NCBI GenBank assembly: GCA_016714025.1
Contig: JADJOB010000002.1
Location: forward strand, 2,388,001-2,452,000
Reading direction: 5' to 3'
DNA from: Saprospiraceae bacterium
GTDB lineage: Bacteria > Bacteroidota > Bacteroidia > Chitinophagales > Saprospiraceae
DNA length: 64,000 nucleotides
Made by a program: the position numbers and the translations under genes. The notes beneath the pieces were generated by a model. It saw only the letters and a program-made list of their open reading frames with translations. It had not been told where the DNA came from and did not search any database. This document shows, piece after piece, positions 48,309-56,251 of this stretch (its first letter is position 1; each line of letters opens with the position of its first letter).

Positions 48309-48929
48309 ATGTGTACTTTAAGATGGATACTTCTATTTTTTTTTATTAATTTATATGTGATTACTCTTAATTGTCAGGTCAGTATATATTTTACAGGAGG
48401 ACTAAATTATTGTAAATTGCTTCCAAATTTAATAAGTCAGCCTTGGTACGATTTTGATAAAAAGCATAATAGATATGCTTTTTTTTACGATTATGGAATT
48501 GGATTAGAATATTTAAAAATGAAGTATCAATTTAATGCATCTATTGGTATTTCAGAAAGAGGCACCAAAGTTGTTAACACTGTAGCACCTAATTCAGATT
48601 CAAAATATTATATATATTATACTTTTCTTGAATTTCCATTTGTAATAAACTATAGAATTATTGATTGGTTATCTTTAGGTTTTGGACTTCAACCATCTAT
48701 AAGAATTGGAGAATCTATTGAAGTTGATGGAGAAACAAATAGTAATAAATGTTTGGATATAAAAGTTCAAACTCCAATTAGAATAAATAGAAGAATTAGT
48801 TTGATCGCAAGCTATACATATGGTAATTTTGACAAATTGATTGCCAATAGAAAAGATACTTATTTGCATTCCGTTTTTGCAATAAATCTTAATTTTAATT
48901 TCTTAACATTCAAAAAACAGACTAAATAA
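48309..48929 (+). CDS. Outer-membrane beta-barrel protein (cargo)
   Basis: 206 residues from ATG at 48309, with signal peptide (WILLFFFINLYVITLNCQ) and strands VSIYFTGGLNYCK, FFYDYGIGLEYLKMKYQF, FPFVINYRIIDWLSLGFG and a terminal SVFAINLNFNFLTF. This is a PorT/OmpA-like barrel of about eight strands. An in-frame extension upstream to 48261 would overlap the lipoprotein gene and break the signal peptide, so it was not used. It may alter the host surface, for example as a superinfection-exclusion factor; unproven. Confidence 0.65.
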   Translation: MCTLRWILLFFFINLYVITLNCQVSIYFTGGLNYCKLLPNLISQPWYDFDKKHNRYAFFYDYGIGLEYLKMKYQFNASIGISERGTKVVNTVAPNSDSKYYIYYTFLEFPFVINYRIIDWLSLGFGLQPSIRIGESIEVDGETNSNKCLDIKVQTPIRINRRISLIASYTYGNFDKLIANRKDTYLHSVFAINLNFNFLTFKKQTK

Positions 48930-48987
48930 AATATTGGCCCCCAACAATCTAGGTCAACGATTGAACATATTTTTGTTTTTACATTAA

Positions 48988-49725
48988 ATGTTAGGAAATA
49001 TGAAAATGAAAGAATTTATTTTGCCTCTAGGTTTGTTGATAGTTGTTTTTTTTGCTCCTTATGTATTTACTAGGAGTTTTGGTTGTTATCAATTTAATGA
49101 ATCAACTGGAGCTATTGGAGATACCATTGGAGGAATAACAGCGCCTATTTGTAGTTTAATTGGATCAATCCTTGTTTATTTAGCATTAAAAGCTCAAATT
49201 GATGCCAATAATTTAATAAATAAACAATTTGAATATCAGAAATTGAATTCATTTATTACAGATCAAGTAAATCTAATAAGATCTGATATTGATAGCTTTA
49301 CTGCTATAAGAACAACAAAAAATTGGGATACTAATGGAAGACTAGTAGCTGAAAAAGAATATTTAACAGGTAAAGATGCAATTCACTTTATTTTATATTT
49401 ATATTCGGAATATAAATTCGATGGTTCTGAAATTGATTACCTTGAAAAAAACATAGATTTACATCAAATTGATTTATTTTTGAAAAGAATAGTTTATCTC
49501 TTTGAAAAAATTGAATCCTCAAAACTCGATAAATCTGATGCAGACTATTTATACAGTATCTTTTCATATACTTATGAATCAAAATTGAAATCTGTGTTAA
49601 AACTATATGAATCAAATAGGGCTTCCAAATCAATTACACATTATGACCAAAGCAATATCGTAGTAGGATTACCTGAATTAATTTACATGAAATATGATCA
49701 TTTAAATCAAATTTATAGACATTAG
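48988..49725 (+). CDS. AbiC-like (putative phage abortive infection) membrane protein
   Basis: 245 residues. Two N-terminal membrane segments enclose a short loop (FILPLGLLIVVFFAPYVF and IGGITAPICSLIGSILVYLALKA), preceded by NESTGAIGDTIGG, followed by a soluble helical domain (KQFEYQKLNSFITDQVNLI; FLKRIVYLFEKIESS). This matches my recollection of the putative phage abortive infection family in Bacteroidota and Firmicutes. As cargo on a virus-like element it would serve to exclude competing phages. Confidence 0.7.
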   Translation: MLGNMKMKEFILPLGLLIVVFFAPYVFTRSFGCYQFNESTGAIGDTIGGITAPICSLIGSILVYLALKAQIDANNLINKQFEYQKLNSFITDQVNLIRSDIDSFTAIRTTKNWDTNGRLVAEKEYLTGKDAIHFILYLYSEYKFDGSEIDYLEKNIDLHQIDLFLKRIVYLFEKIESSKLDKSDADYLYSIFSYTYESKLKSVLKLYESNRASKSITHYDQSNIVVGLPELIYMKYDHLNQIYRH

Positions 49726-49735
49726 TTCTAAATCT

Positions 49736-49975
49736 TTAACTAGTGTACCAAAATAACTTTTGAGATCCATCTCCATTTCGTTTTATCGTTAATATTTGTC
49801 GCTGTTTGCATCTCAAGCAGCGTCTTTGCATTCTCAATGTCCTTCCGCGTTGGTCTGTAAGATTTTCAATGCTCCAGGCGTGACCAAGCAGACACTTCTT
49901 CCGGAAAGACTTGATTTTATTGATTAGAATCACAAGCCAGAATCTTGCAGTACTAGCTTTGGGTTTATTTTTCAT
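49736..49975 (-). CDS. Small basic zinc-ribbon-like protein
   Basis: 79 residues, strongly basic. A Cys (KKCLLGHAW), His and a CLRCKQR pair could bind one zinc. DNA or RNA binding is plausible. It overlaps the next upstream gene by four bases and is the last gene of the replication block. Confidence 0.55.
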   Translation of the reverse strand: MKNKPKASTARFWLVILINKIKSFRKKCLLGHAWSIENLTDQRGRTLRMQRRCLRCKQRQILTIKRNGDGSQKLFWYTS

Positions 49976-50229
49976 GCTACTTTAAAATTAGAGTTATACA
50001 ATTTTAAAGCTTTAAGCTTTTTTAGCGTAGCCTCAAATTCAATAATTTTGTCATCACAGGAGCTGATCAGCCTTTTGATGTATTGTGTTTTTTTGCCGTT
50101 TCTAGTTTCATTTTCAAGCCTCATTTCCAAACGGTGCTTAAGTCGGCCGACAAAAGATTTTTGTTTTGTAATTGACAAGATTCTGGACTCGATGTCATTG
50201 TTATTTAGCAAACCGATTAGATTTTCCAT
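49972..50229 (-). CDS. Small helical protein of the replication block
   Basis: 85 residues from the ATG at 50229 (MENLIGLLNNND). The frame is open upstream to 50292, but that part belongs to a decayed helicase segment. Body: SRILSITKQKSFVGRLKHRLEMR and YIKRLISSCDDKIIEFEATLKKL, basic and helical. The DNA around its start (50225-50260) is duplicated at 50493-50530, before the pseudogene start. Confidence 0.5.
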   Translation of the reverse strand: MENLIGLLNNNDIESRILSITKQKSFVGRLKHRLEMRLENETRNGKKTQYIKRLISSCDDKIIEFEATLKKLKALKLYNSNFKVA

Positions 50230-50497
50230 TGATATTAAATTTTGGATTATTAAAAATATTTCTGATTTCGCAAGTAGTTTTGAATGCTTCATCCCTGTAT
50301 GTAATTAATGATACATACAACGATGTAAACTGTCCATCTAATTGATGGTCATTAATTTGCTTTACATTGACTTGCAAAATAGCTTCAATGTATTCAAGAA
50401 ATTTATTTTTACCTGTTTCCCTATAGATAGACTGCGTAACTAACAAGATCCAGGACCTAATTTCATTTGAAGGTTGATGATTAGTTTGGTTTTCCAT
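50201..50497 (-). pseudogene. Decayed partial copy of the primase-helicase gene
   Basis: A 98-codon frame whose core, ILQVNVKQINDHQLDGQFTS, aligns with IFQGNVKPINSHQLNGQFTS of the intact helicase next to it. The Walker A ERGTGKTKF has become YRETGKNKF, losing an essential Gly and Thr, and Walker B VYIDEAF has become TYRDEAF. It then jumps to sequence matching the helicase C-terminus (AFKTTCEI versus AYQTTYEI). So it is a duplicate with an internal deletion, unable to bind ATP. Confidence 0.75.
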
Positions 50498-50517
50498 TTA
50501 TTTTAAATTTTGGGTTA

Positions 50518-53025
50518 TTAAATATTTTCATTGATTTCGTAAGTAGTTTGGTATGCTTCCTGGAATGTGCCGCACTCCTTGATTAGCATCTCCAAAGCAT
50601 TGTTTGATCGAGGTTTGAATACATCCACTTTACGAAGTATTTCCTTGTTGCGGATATTGAATTTTTTCCAAAACAGTGACTTGCCATATAGATGCAATTC
50701 TTTTTTCTCCATTTCAAATATTTGCACGTTTGTGAACGTATCAAATATTTGCTCTAAGGAAAATACACTGGATGCAGTGATAGTATATGGAGTAGATTTC
50801 TTAAAAACAGTAACAGTTTTTTCTACTTGTTCCAGGTTATCGTATTCCATTTTATACTTTTCATACTCCCGGTTTACTCCGGTATTTTTTAAGCCCATTT
50901 TTTGCTCTAATGCCCATCTTAGCGTACTGAGTTTAGTTGTGTTTTCTTGGATCAATTCTTTTAAATCCGGAGTACTTAATTGCACTACGGCTTTATTATG
51001 CATTGACATGTAATCGCGTACAACTTCTTCAATGGTTATTTCCATGCTGGATCTGGATTCACGTACAATTGCATCCAGGGCTTCTGTTTTTATTAATTCC
51101 GGAGCAAACCATTGCCGGTGTTCGTATTCCGTGGCCATGGTTCGCCTTTCCAAATAATAAAGCAATGCAGGAATTTCCTTGCGGAGTTGTGTAAACCAAG
51201 TCTTATATTGTTTTTCCTGAGGAATTGGTTTGATTTTTCGGATCCAGTAACGGACTTCTTCATCAGTTATTTGAACAAATGATTCTTCATCATTTGAACT
51301 TCCTCCAACTTTTAAAAAATTATCGATTATATCAGAATCAACACCTTTGTATTCAAGTTTTCCTTTTTCTGAAGCAACCAATGACTTAAGCTTTTCCATT
51401 GTTTCTTTTTTGTCCAGGAATGCTTCGTCTATGTAAACAAGTAAGGAAGATGCAAACAAAGATGTAAACTGACCATTTAATTGATGTGAATTTATTGGTT
51501 TGACATTACCTTGAAAAATCGCTCCAACCCACTCCCAAAATTTTGTTTTACCAGTACCACGTTCGTTAGATACAAGAAATAGGATGGGAAGCATTTGACA
51601 TGGATCCATATAAAGCAGCTGCAGATAATCAAGACCTAGATCCCATTCGTTATAAACTTTCCCATTGTGAGTAATAGTCCCTGTTCCAAATATGTGTTTT
51701 ATAAAATCAAGACTGAGTGGAATGTCTCCTTCCTCCGGATTATGGGACAACGGAAGGTATTTATTGTAGTATTTCATTTCATGACCATCCTTGTCATGAA
51801 CTACAAATTCCTTTTTGTAATCAAGGTGACCCGGTCTATTGATAAAGCCATTGTAGTATGGAATGTCGTAAAGCAATTTGCCGATGAAGATTTTAAAGGA
51901 TTCTTCATTTATAAATGCTCTGGATTTATTTTTGAACATTCCCTTGATTCCTGCAGGTTTGATGGGCTTTAAAACATTTTCAACTTCACCGTACTTGGTA
52001 GGAATTCCTCCATTTATAAAGTAGGTGGAGTCAACCATTATAAACTGAGCTGATTCACCACATTTTTCATACTTTACTTTGTTAGTAATTTCATCCCAGA
52101 TATATAAGCCGCGTAAGTATACAAATGGCCTAAGTCCTATGATGTGCTCGTATTTGTTGTAAAAGGATTTTACATCATCATCTATACCAAAGTATTCTTT
52201 GATTTTAGTGATTGTTTTTGATCCTAGGTCCATTTTATTGAAATGCGTGGTGGATCCTGTGTTTGCTATTAAATCATTAATGATCTGTGCAGCTTCATTT
52301 TTATTGTCGATTAATAAATCGTCAATGCCTTTACTTAATGATTTCTCATTGATATGAGCATAGTACTGTTTACAACCAAAATCGCGTGTACGCTCTTTAA
52401 ATTGAATTACTGCATTACAAAAATTCTGAGGCCTTTTACCAAGGTCCTTTCCTTCTTTCCATTCTACAGCTAATGTATCTGCATCTGACAAGTAAATTAG
52501 GACTTCAACCTGGCAGGTGGTTATGATATTGGCAATTGCTTGAAATATTCCACTTTGTCCTCCAGCGTTCCAAATTTGGATCCCCGGGATCCCTACGATA
52601 TCCAAGCCATATTTAGAACCAACGTATGCTTTGATCTGCCCTTCAGTAATTACCAGAGTATTAATCTTAGTTTTGGTTTTGAATTTTTCAACAACACTAA
52701 GCGGTATGTATGGATAAACTCCTTGGCCAGATACAACGGGAGTAATCTTTTTCTCTTCGCCATCTATGATTTTTGGCTCAGACCAACGAATGAAGTGAAA
52801 AATTTTATTGTCAAGTTTTGACCTGGAGGCTTTAAGGTCAACGGTTATGAATTCCCGATCCAGACCAAATACCCCGATACACAGATTGTCTTTGTCATCA
52901 GCCCAAAAGATAGGTTTCTTTTGAGCCTGTCCAAAAGGCTCGTCCGGATTGGCTTTGAAAAAAGCATAATCCGTATCCGGATTGAAGCCAATTGATTTAA
53001 GGCGAGTTTGTGCGTAACCACTCAT
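50518..53025 (-). CDS. Primase-helicase: TOPRIM-like plus superfamily 3 helicase
   Basis: 835 residues, the element's replication protein. N-terminal part (residues ~120-200) has TOPRIM-type motifs LVITEGQIKAYVGSKYG and IYLSDADTLAVEW, as in DUF3854-like phage primases. The C-terminal helicase has Walker A SNERGTGKTKFW (residues ~485-496), Walker B LLVYIDEAFLD (~530) and an SF3-type sensor region GGSSNDEESFVQITDEEVRYW. The tail is winged-helix-like. The stop of this gene is followed by the decayed copy; its start overlaps the preceding regulator gene by four bases. It should open and prime the element's DNA after excision. Confidence 0.88.
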   Translation of the reverse strand: MSGYAQTRLKSIGFNPDTDYAFFKANPDEPFGQAQKKPIFWADDKDNLCIGVFGLDREFITVDLKASRSKLDNKIFHFIRWSEPKIIDGEEKKITPVVSGQGVYPYIPLSVVEKFKTKTKINTLVITEGQIKAYVGSKYGLDIVGIPGIQIWNAGGQSGIFQAIANIITTCQVEVLIYLSDADTLAVEWKEGKDLGKRPQNFCNAVIQFKERTRDFGCKQYYAHINEKSLSKGIDDLLIDNKNEAAQIINDLIANTGSTTHFNKMDLGSKTITKIKEYFGIDDDVKSFYNKYEHIIGLRPFVYLRGLYIWDEITNKVKYEKCGESAQFIMVDSTYFINGGIPTKYGEVENVLKPIKPAGIKGMFKNKSRAFINEESFKIFIGKLLYDIPYYNGFINRPGHLDYKKEFVVHDKDGHEMKYYNKYLPLSHNPEEGDIPLSLDFIKHIFGTGTITHNGKVYNEWDLGLDYLQLLYMDPCQMLPILFLVSNERGTGKTKFWEWVGAIFQGNVKPINSHQLNGQFTSLFASSLLVYIDEAFLDKKETMEKLKSLVASEKGKLEYKGVDSDIIDNFLKVGGSSNDEESFVQITDEEVRYWIRKIKPIPQEKQYKTWFTQLRKEIPALLYYLERRTMATEYEHRQWFAPELIKTEALDAIVRESRSSMEITIEEVVRDYMSMHNKAVVQLSTPDLKELIQENTTKLSTLRWALEQKMGLKNTGVNREYEKYKMEYDNLEQVEKTVTVFKKSTPYTITASSVFSLEQIFDTFTNVQIFEMEKKELHLYGKSLFWKKFNIRNKEILRKVDVFKPRSNNALEMLIKECGTFQEAYQTTYEINENI

Positions 53026-53252
53026 TTGTAATGCTCAGCTACGTTCTCAACATTGATTCCAACGATGTCACAGACCTTGATGAGGTCTGTAAACAAGAGG
53101 TTGTCTTCTGAGAAGAGCAGCTCAGTCCATTTTCGGGTGGATATACCAGCCTCATCGAGGACTTTTTTCTGATAAGGGTTAAGGAGTTTGCCATTGGTTA
53201 GCCATCCGATCTGGTGACCGGTTGCCATGGTTTTCATGATGTCGATAAGCAT
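53022..53252 (-). CDS. Small HTH-like regulator before the primase-helicase
   Basis: 76 residues from the ATG at 53252 (MLIDIMKTMATGHQIGW). A start at 53306 would lie upstream of the promoter box and is rejected. Helical, with NPYQKKVLDEAGISTRKWTELLFS and LTDLIKVCDIVGINVENVAEHY, resembling an XRE-like DNA-binding fold. It overlaps the helicase start by four bases and is probably an autoregulator of this operon. Confidence 0.55.
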   Translation of the reverse strand: MLIDIMKTMATGHQIGWLTNGKLLNPYQKKVLDEAGISTRKWTELLFSEDNLLFTDLIKVCDIVGINVENVAEHYK

Positions 53253-53269
53253 AAGTCTTGGGTTTGAAG

Positions 53270-53297
53270 TACAAAAATAGAAAAATATGTGATTTAA
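53270..53297 (-). promoter_or_regulatory. Replication-operon promoter, copy 2 of the 28-bp repeat
   Basis: TACAAAAATAG directly followed by AAAAATATGTGATTTAA on the plus strand. On the minus strand it gives TATTTTTG (forward 53272-53279), 20 bases before the 53252 start, the same spacing as at copy 1 (41203-41230). It lies between divergent regulators. Confidence 0.7.
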
Positions 53298-53371
53298 CAT
53301 TGACATAACGGTGATTAAAATAATAAATAATTCATTTTGGCTATTATAATTTTACAATCTAAATTAACCAA

Positions 53372-53770
53372 ATGGCAAGAAAGTATCAAGAAGTCCTTTT
53401 TGATGGGCTACACATTGGCAATATTGTACGTGATGTGCTCAATAATCTTAAAATACAGCAAATTGAAGCTGGGGAATCCATTAATATTAGTCCTACGGGC
53501 ATATACCATAGACTTAAGAATCCGGAATATGCTTCGATATATGATTTGATCAAGACATCCATAGCAATCAAGACTGATTTATTGGGTATCGTTTACAATG
53601 AATTAAACAAAAGGTTTCCGCAATTATTTAATTATCAGTCTTTTACAGATGCATTGGTCAAACAAGATTCCCTCATCCAGGAGAATAATCGTCTCCGGAG
53701 AGAACTAGAGATTTGCACTGAAGAAAACCAAGATTTGCTCAAAATCATAAGCCGCAGAAGCTCCCTGTAG
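53372..53770 (+). CDS. XRE-like regulator with C-terminal coiled coil
   Basis: 132 residues. Residues ~15-75 look like a helix-turn-helix (IVRDVLNNLKIQQIEAGESI, NISPTGIYHRLKN, IYDLIKTSIAIKTDLL). The C-terminal ~40 residues form a coiled coil (VKQDSLIQENNRLRRELEIC), for dimerisation. It is transcribed away from the replication operon and is the last gene before the right junction, where a phage-type repressor or excision control factor would be expected; I infer a regulatory role. Confidence 0.65.
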   Translation: MARKYQEVLFDGLHIGNIVRDVLNNLKIQQIEAGESINISPTGIYHRLKNPEYASIYDLIKTSIAIKTDLLGIVYNELNKRFPQLFNYQSFTDALVKQDSLIQENNRLRRELEICTEENQDLLKIISRRSSL

Positions 53771-53858
53771 AATTCCGATTTTCTTTTTATGTAATTCGTA
53801 TTGCCTGGTAGGTGAGCAATATACCCTATTTGATAATCAACACTGTAAAAGTGGCGAT

Positions 53859-53886
53859 TGATCACTAAGTATAAATTATGGGAAAA
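53859..53886. other. Right junction of the element: hybrid dif site
   Basis: Central hexamer TATAAA (53870-53875) and XerC-type arm TTATGGGAAAA (53876-53886) are identical to the left site, but the XerD-type position reads TGATCACTAAG (53859-53869) instead of ACTTAACATAA. The pattern is what integration of an attP with a degenerate XerD arm into dif would leave. Confidence 0.8.
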
Positions 53887-54043
53887 TTTTTACATAAATA
53901 TTAATGAATTCAATTTTAATGAAAACATGATTTGAAGGTCAAATAGTGCTTTGGTTTAGAAGAAAGACTATGGATTATTTTAATAAGAAAAACTATTTGG
54001 CATTCAAACCTAGGTCAAGGAAAAATATATACATATTAATTAA

Positions 54044-54664
54044 TTAATACTTCGCCCAGAAATTCACTTGTTGTAAACGCACAGTATCTGGTTCGGTTCG
54101 AATTTCACCTGGGCTGTATAGAATTTCAAAATAATATTGAGCAGAAAATTGACCTTTTATAATTCTGCTTGTGTTATCAATAGATGTTATTTTCAAATAA
54201 TTATTTTTGGATGTATCTAATTGGTAAGCTGCCCAAACGTAATCATCTTCATTTCTGAATGATGGTATTTTTTGCATATTTAATGGATAATAGCCAACAA
54301 TAAAAGGTATGTTATTAAAGGTATAAGTTTCTCTTAAATAGCTTATATTTTTATTTTTATTGAAATATGTGAAAAGATCTATGTCTCCGATTTTATTGTT
54401 AGTGTCTTTTAAAGTTGCAGTAACATTGGCTCTAAAATTATAACAATTTTTATATCCGATGGCTATGCCACTTGTTGTGTCATGTTTTGTAAAATTAATA
54501 TCTGGTTTTTCGTATTTTCCAATATAGCAAACAATCTTTGGTTGGCTTGTTGTGGTGTCAATTGGATCAACTGGATCTATGTTAATGTCAATGGGATCCT
54601 TTTTGCAAGAAGACAAAATGTAAATGGAACCAATAATTAGGAATAAGATTTTATTTAATTTCAT
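54044..54664 (-). CDS. Lipoprotein of unknown function (first chromosomal gene right of the element)
   Basis: 206 residues. Lipoprotein signal MKLNKILFLIIGSIYILSSC, then DPIDINIDPVDPIDT-type Asp/Pro linker and a beta-rich domain ending QVNFWAKY. Not recognised. Transcribed towards the right junction and separated from it by 157 bp with no visible gene. Typical of Bacteroidota cell-envelope lipoproteins. Confidence 0.65.
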   Translation of the reverse strand: MKLNKILFLIIGSIYILSSCKKDPIDINIDPVDPIDTTTSQPKIVCYIGKYEKPDINFTKHDTTSGIAIGYKNCYNFRANVTATLKDTNNKIGDIDLFTYFNKNKNISYLRETYTFNNIPFIVGYYPLNMQKIPSFRNEDDYVWAAYQLDTSKNNYLKITSIDNTSRIIKGQFSAQYYFEILYSPGEIRTEPDTVRLQQVNFWAKY

Positions 54665-54800
54665 CCTATCGACTTGAATTAAAATGATTAGCTATCTTAG
54701 AGCTTGTAATTAGACTTTAATCAAATATACAAATATTCCAATTACAGTTTTAAATTAATTCAAAATTTGTAATTCTCAATTTGTTTCAACTGATAGAACT

Positions 54801-55097
54801 ATGCCAAACATCACTTCCCAGCACATTTTAAATACAGCCTCTACCCTCTTGGGATTATGCCTGGTTGTGATCACCTCCTTGCATTTGACAAGCCAGCAGG
54901 AAAATAATTTAATAGATGAAATCACCTCTGTAATTTCCTTGTTGCTGGCAGCTGCCTGCATTGTTTCATTTATTTCATTGCGTACTCAAAATCCTAAGCT
55001 GGAGCGCAGCACCGAACATGTTGCAGACCTCTTGTTTATGATTTCCCTCTTTTCTATCTTGGTCTTGATCATCTACATCGCTTATGTTGTGATCTGA
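54801..55097 (+). CDS. Small three-segment membrane protein
   Basis: 98 residues with hydrophobic stretches at about 12-28 (LLGLCLVVITSLHL), 43-62 (VISLLLAAACIVSFISL) and 76-98. Short polar loops. Not recognised; a small housekeeping membrane protein. Convergent with the radical SAM gene, two bases apart. Confidence 0.65.
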   Translation: MPNITSQHILNTASTLLGLCLVVITSLHLTSQQENNLIDEITSVISLLLAAACIVSFISLRTQNPKLERSTEHVADLLFMISLFSILVLIIYIAYVVI

Positions 55098-55099
55098 TT

Positions 55100-56158
55100 T
55101 TACCATAAAGGCAATTGGCCGTTTTTAATTCTTATAAATAAATCGCTACGCAATGTGACTTTTTGTGGATTGGGATAGTAGCGTTTATAAGCTAGTTTGA
55201 ATTGTTGCCGAATGGAATCTGAAAGGGTACCACTCCCCTTCATTCGTGTTTTAAAATTTGAATCATTCAATTGACCCTGGTGGCATTCTTTGATTGCATT
55301 GAGAATTCGTTGCTTGCGATCCGGGTATTGTTCATCCAGCCATGCCCCAAACAATTCGGGCAGTTGACCATTAAGTCGCACGATTTGATAGGATGCGCTG
55401 CTTGCTCCGGCATCTGCAGTTAGTTTTACCATTTCCATTAATTCAGAATCATTAATCCCTGGAATAATCGGTGCAAGCATGGCATGTACCGGAATTCCGG
55501 ATGCTCTCAATTTGCTAATTGTTTGCAGTCTGCTTTCAATGGTGGATGCACGCGGTTCCATGATTCGTCTTGTTTTGTCTTCTGAGGCAGTTACTGAGAT
55601 CGCAACAGACACCAAATTAAATGAATTCAGTTCGCACAAAACAGAGAGGTCTTTCAGAATGAGTGCATTTTTAGTGATGATCATGACCGGATGTTTTAAA
55701 AAGAGGAATAGGTCCAGGATTTTTCGTGTCAGGCCAAATTTTAATTCAGCTGGTTGATAACAATCCGTGTTTCCTGAAAGCATGATGGGTTTAACTACAT
55801 AGTTTGTAGACCCTAATTCATTCTTTAAAACCTCCAGTGCATTTTGTTTTACCAATATTTTTGTTTCAAACTCATCTGCGATGCTGTAGCCCCAGTAATT
55901 ATGGGTCAATCGGGCATAACAGTAAGTACAACCGTGTTCACATCCCTGATAAGGATTTAAGGAATAATCCATGAATAAATCCGGACTTGCTACAGGATTG
56001 ATCATTGATTTAGCCACAATTGGGATGTATTGCGTCTTTGATTTCTCAGTACCAGCATCTTGTTGTGAAAGCTCAAGATCCGCTGCCGTTTGAAGTTTAA
56101 AAAATCGATTTGGAATGTGCATTTCGGTTCCCCTTCCTGGCAATTTGGATTTTTTCAT
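55100..56158 (-). CDS. PA0069-family radical SAM protein
   Basis: 352 residues from the ATG at 56158 (MKKSKLPGRG); an upstream TTG is less likely. The cluster motif is NPYQGCEHGCTYCYAR (C-x3-C-x2-C, residues ~78-93), followed by HNYWG and radical SAM barrel segments SGNTDCYQPAELK and ILAPIIPGINDSE-like HAMLAPIIPGINDSE. The PA0069/Rv2578c family resembles spore photoproduct lyase; its substrate is unknown, DNA repair has been suggested. Standalone gene. Confidence 0.9.
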   Translation of the reverse strand: MKKSKLPGRGTEMHIPNRFFKLQTAADLELSQQDAGTEKSKTQYIPIVAKSMINPVASPDLFMDYSLNPYQGCEHGCTYCYARLTHNYWGYSIADEFETKILVKQNALEVLKNELGSTNYVVKPIMLSGNTDCYQPAELKFGLTRKILDLFLFLKHPVMIITKNALILKDLSVLCELNSFNLVSVAISVTASEDKTRRIMEPRASTIESRLQTISKLRASGIPVHAMLAPIIPGINDSELMEMVKLTADAGASSASYQIVRLNGQLPELFGAWLDEQYPDRKQRILNAIKECHQGQLNDSNFKTRMKGSGTLSDSIRQQFKLAYKRYYPNPQKVTLRSDLFIRIKNGQLPLW

Positions 56159-56251
56159 AGACGATATATTAAACAATATATGCCGAAATATACGACCATA
56201 TTTAAATCATTGATTTGTTTTCTTTGTCCTATTTTTGTATAAAATATCATA

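Larger units (their letters stand above)
24749..53886. mobile_element. Virus-like integrative element inserted at dif by host Xer recombinases
   Basis: Segment bounded by a 17-bp direct repeat (24749-24765 and 53870-53886) equal to the dif central hexamer plus XerC arm; one repeat unit is 29,121 bp. Inside are a virion-type operon, endolysin, primase-helicase, RadC, regulators and cargo genes, nearly all unlike the flanking housekeeping genes. No tyrosine or serine integrase, transposase, terminase, portal or tail gene is visible. Elements that use host XerC/XerD at dif (IMEX, such as CTX-type and TLC phages of Vibrio) are known; their known members are mostly small filamentous or satellite phages, unlike this one. 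Whether it can excise and form particles is not known. Confidence 0.82.

Noticed and set aside
53253..53306. Longer start for the regulator at 53022
   Set aside because: The added codons lie upstream of and across the TATTTTTG promoter box, so they would not be transcribed.
24749..53886. Filamentous (Inoviridae-type) prophage as the explanation of the dif insertion
   Set aside because: No Zot-like ATPase, replication initiator of the rolling-circle type or small coat gene set; size and gene content do not fit.
24749..53886. Tailed prophage or integrative conjugative element
   Set aside because: No terminase, portal, tape measure, relaxase or type IV secretion genes were recognisable.
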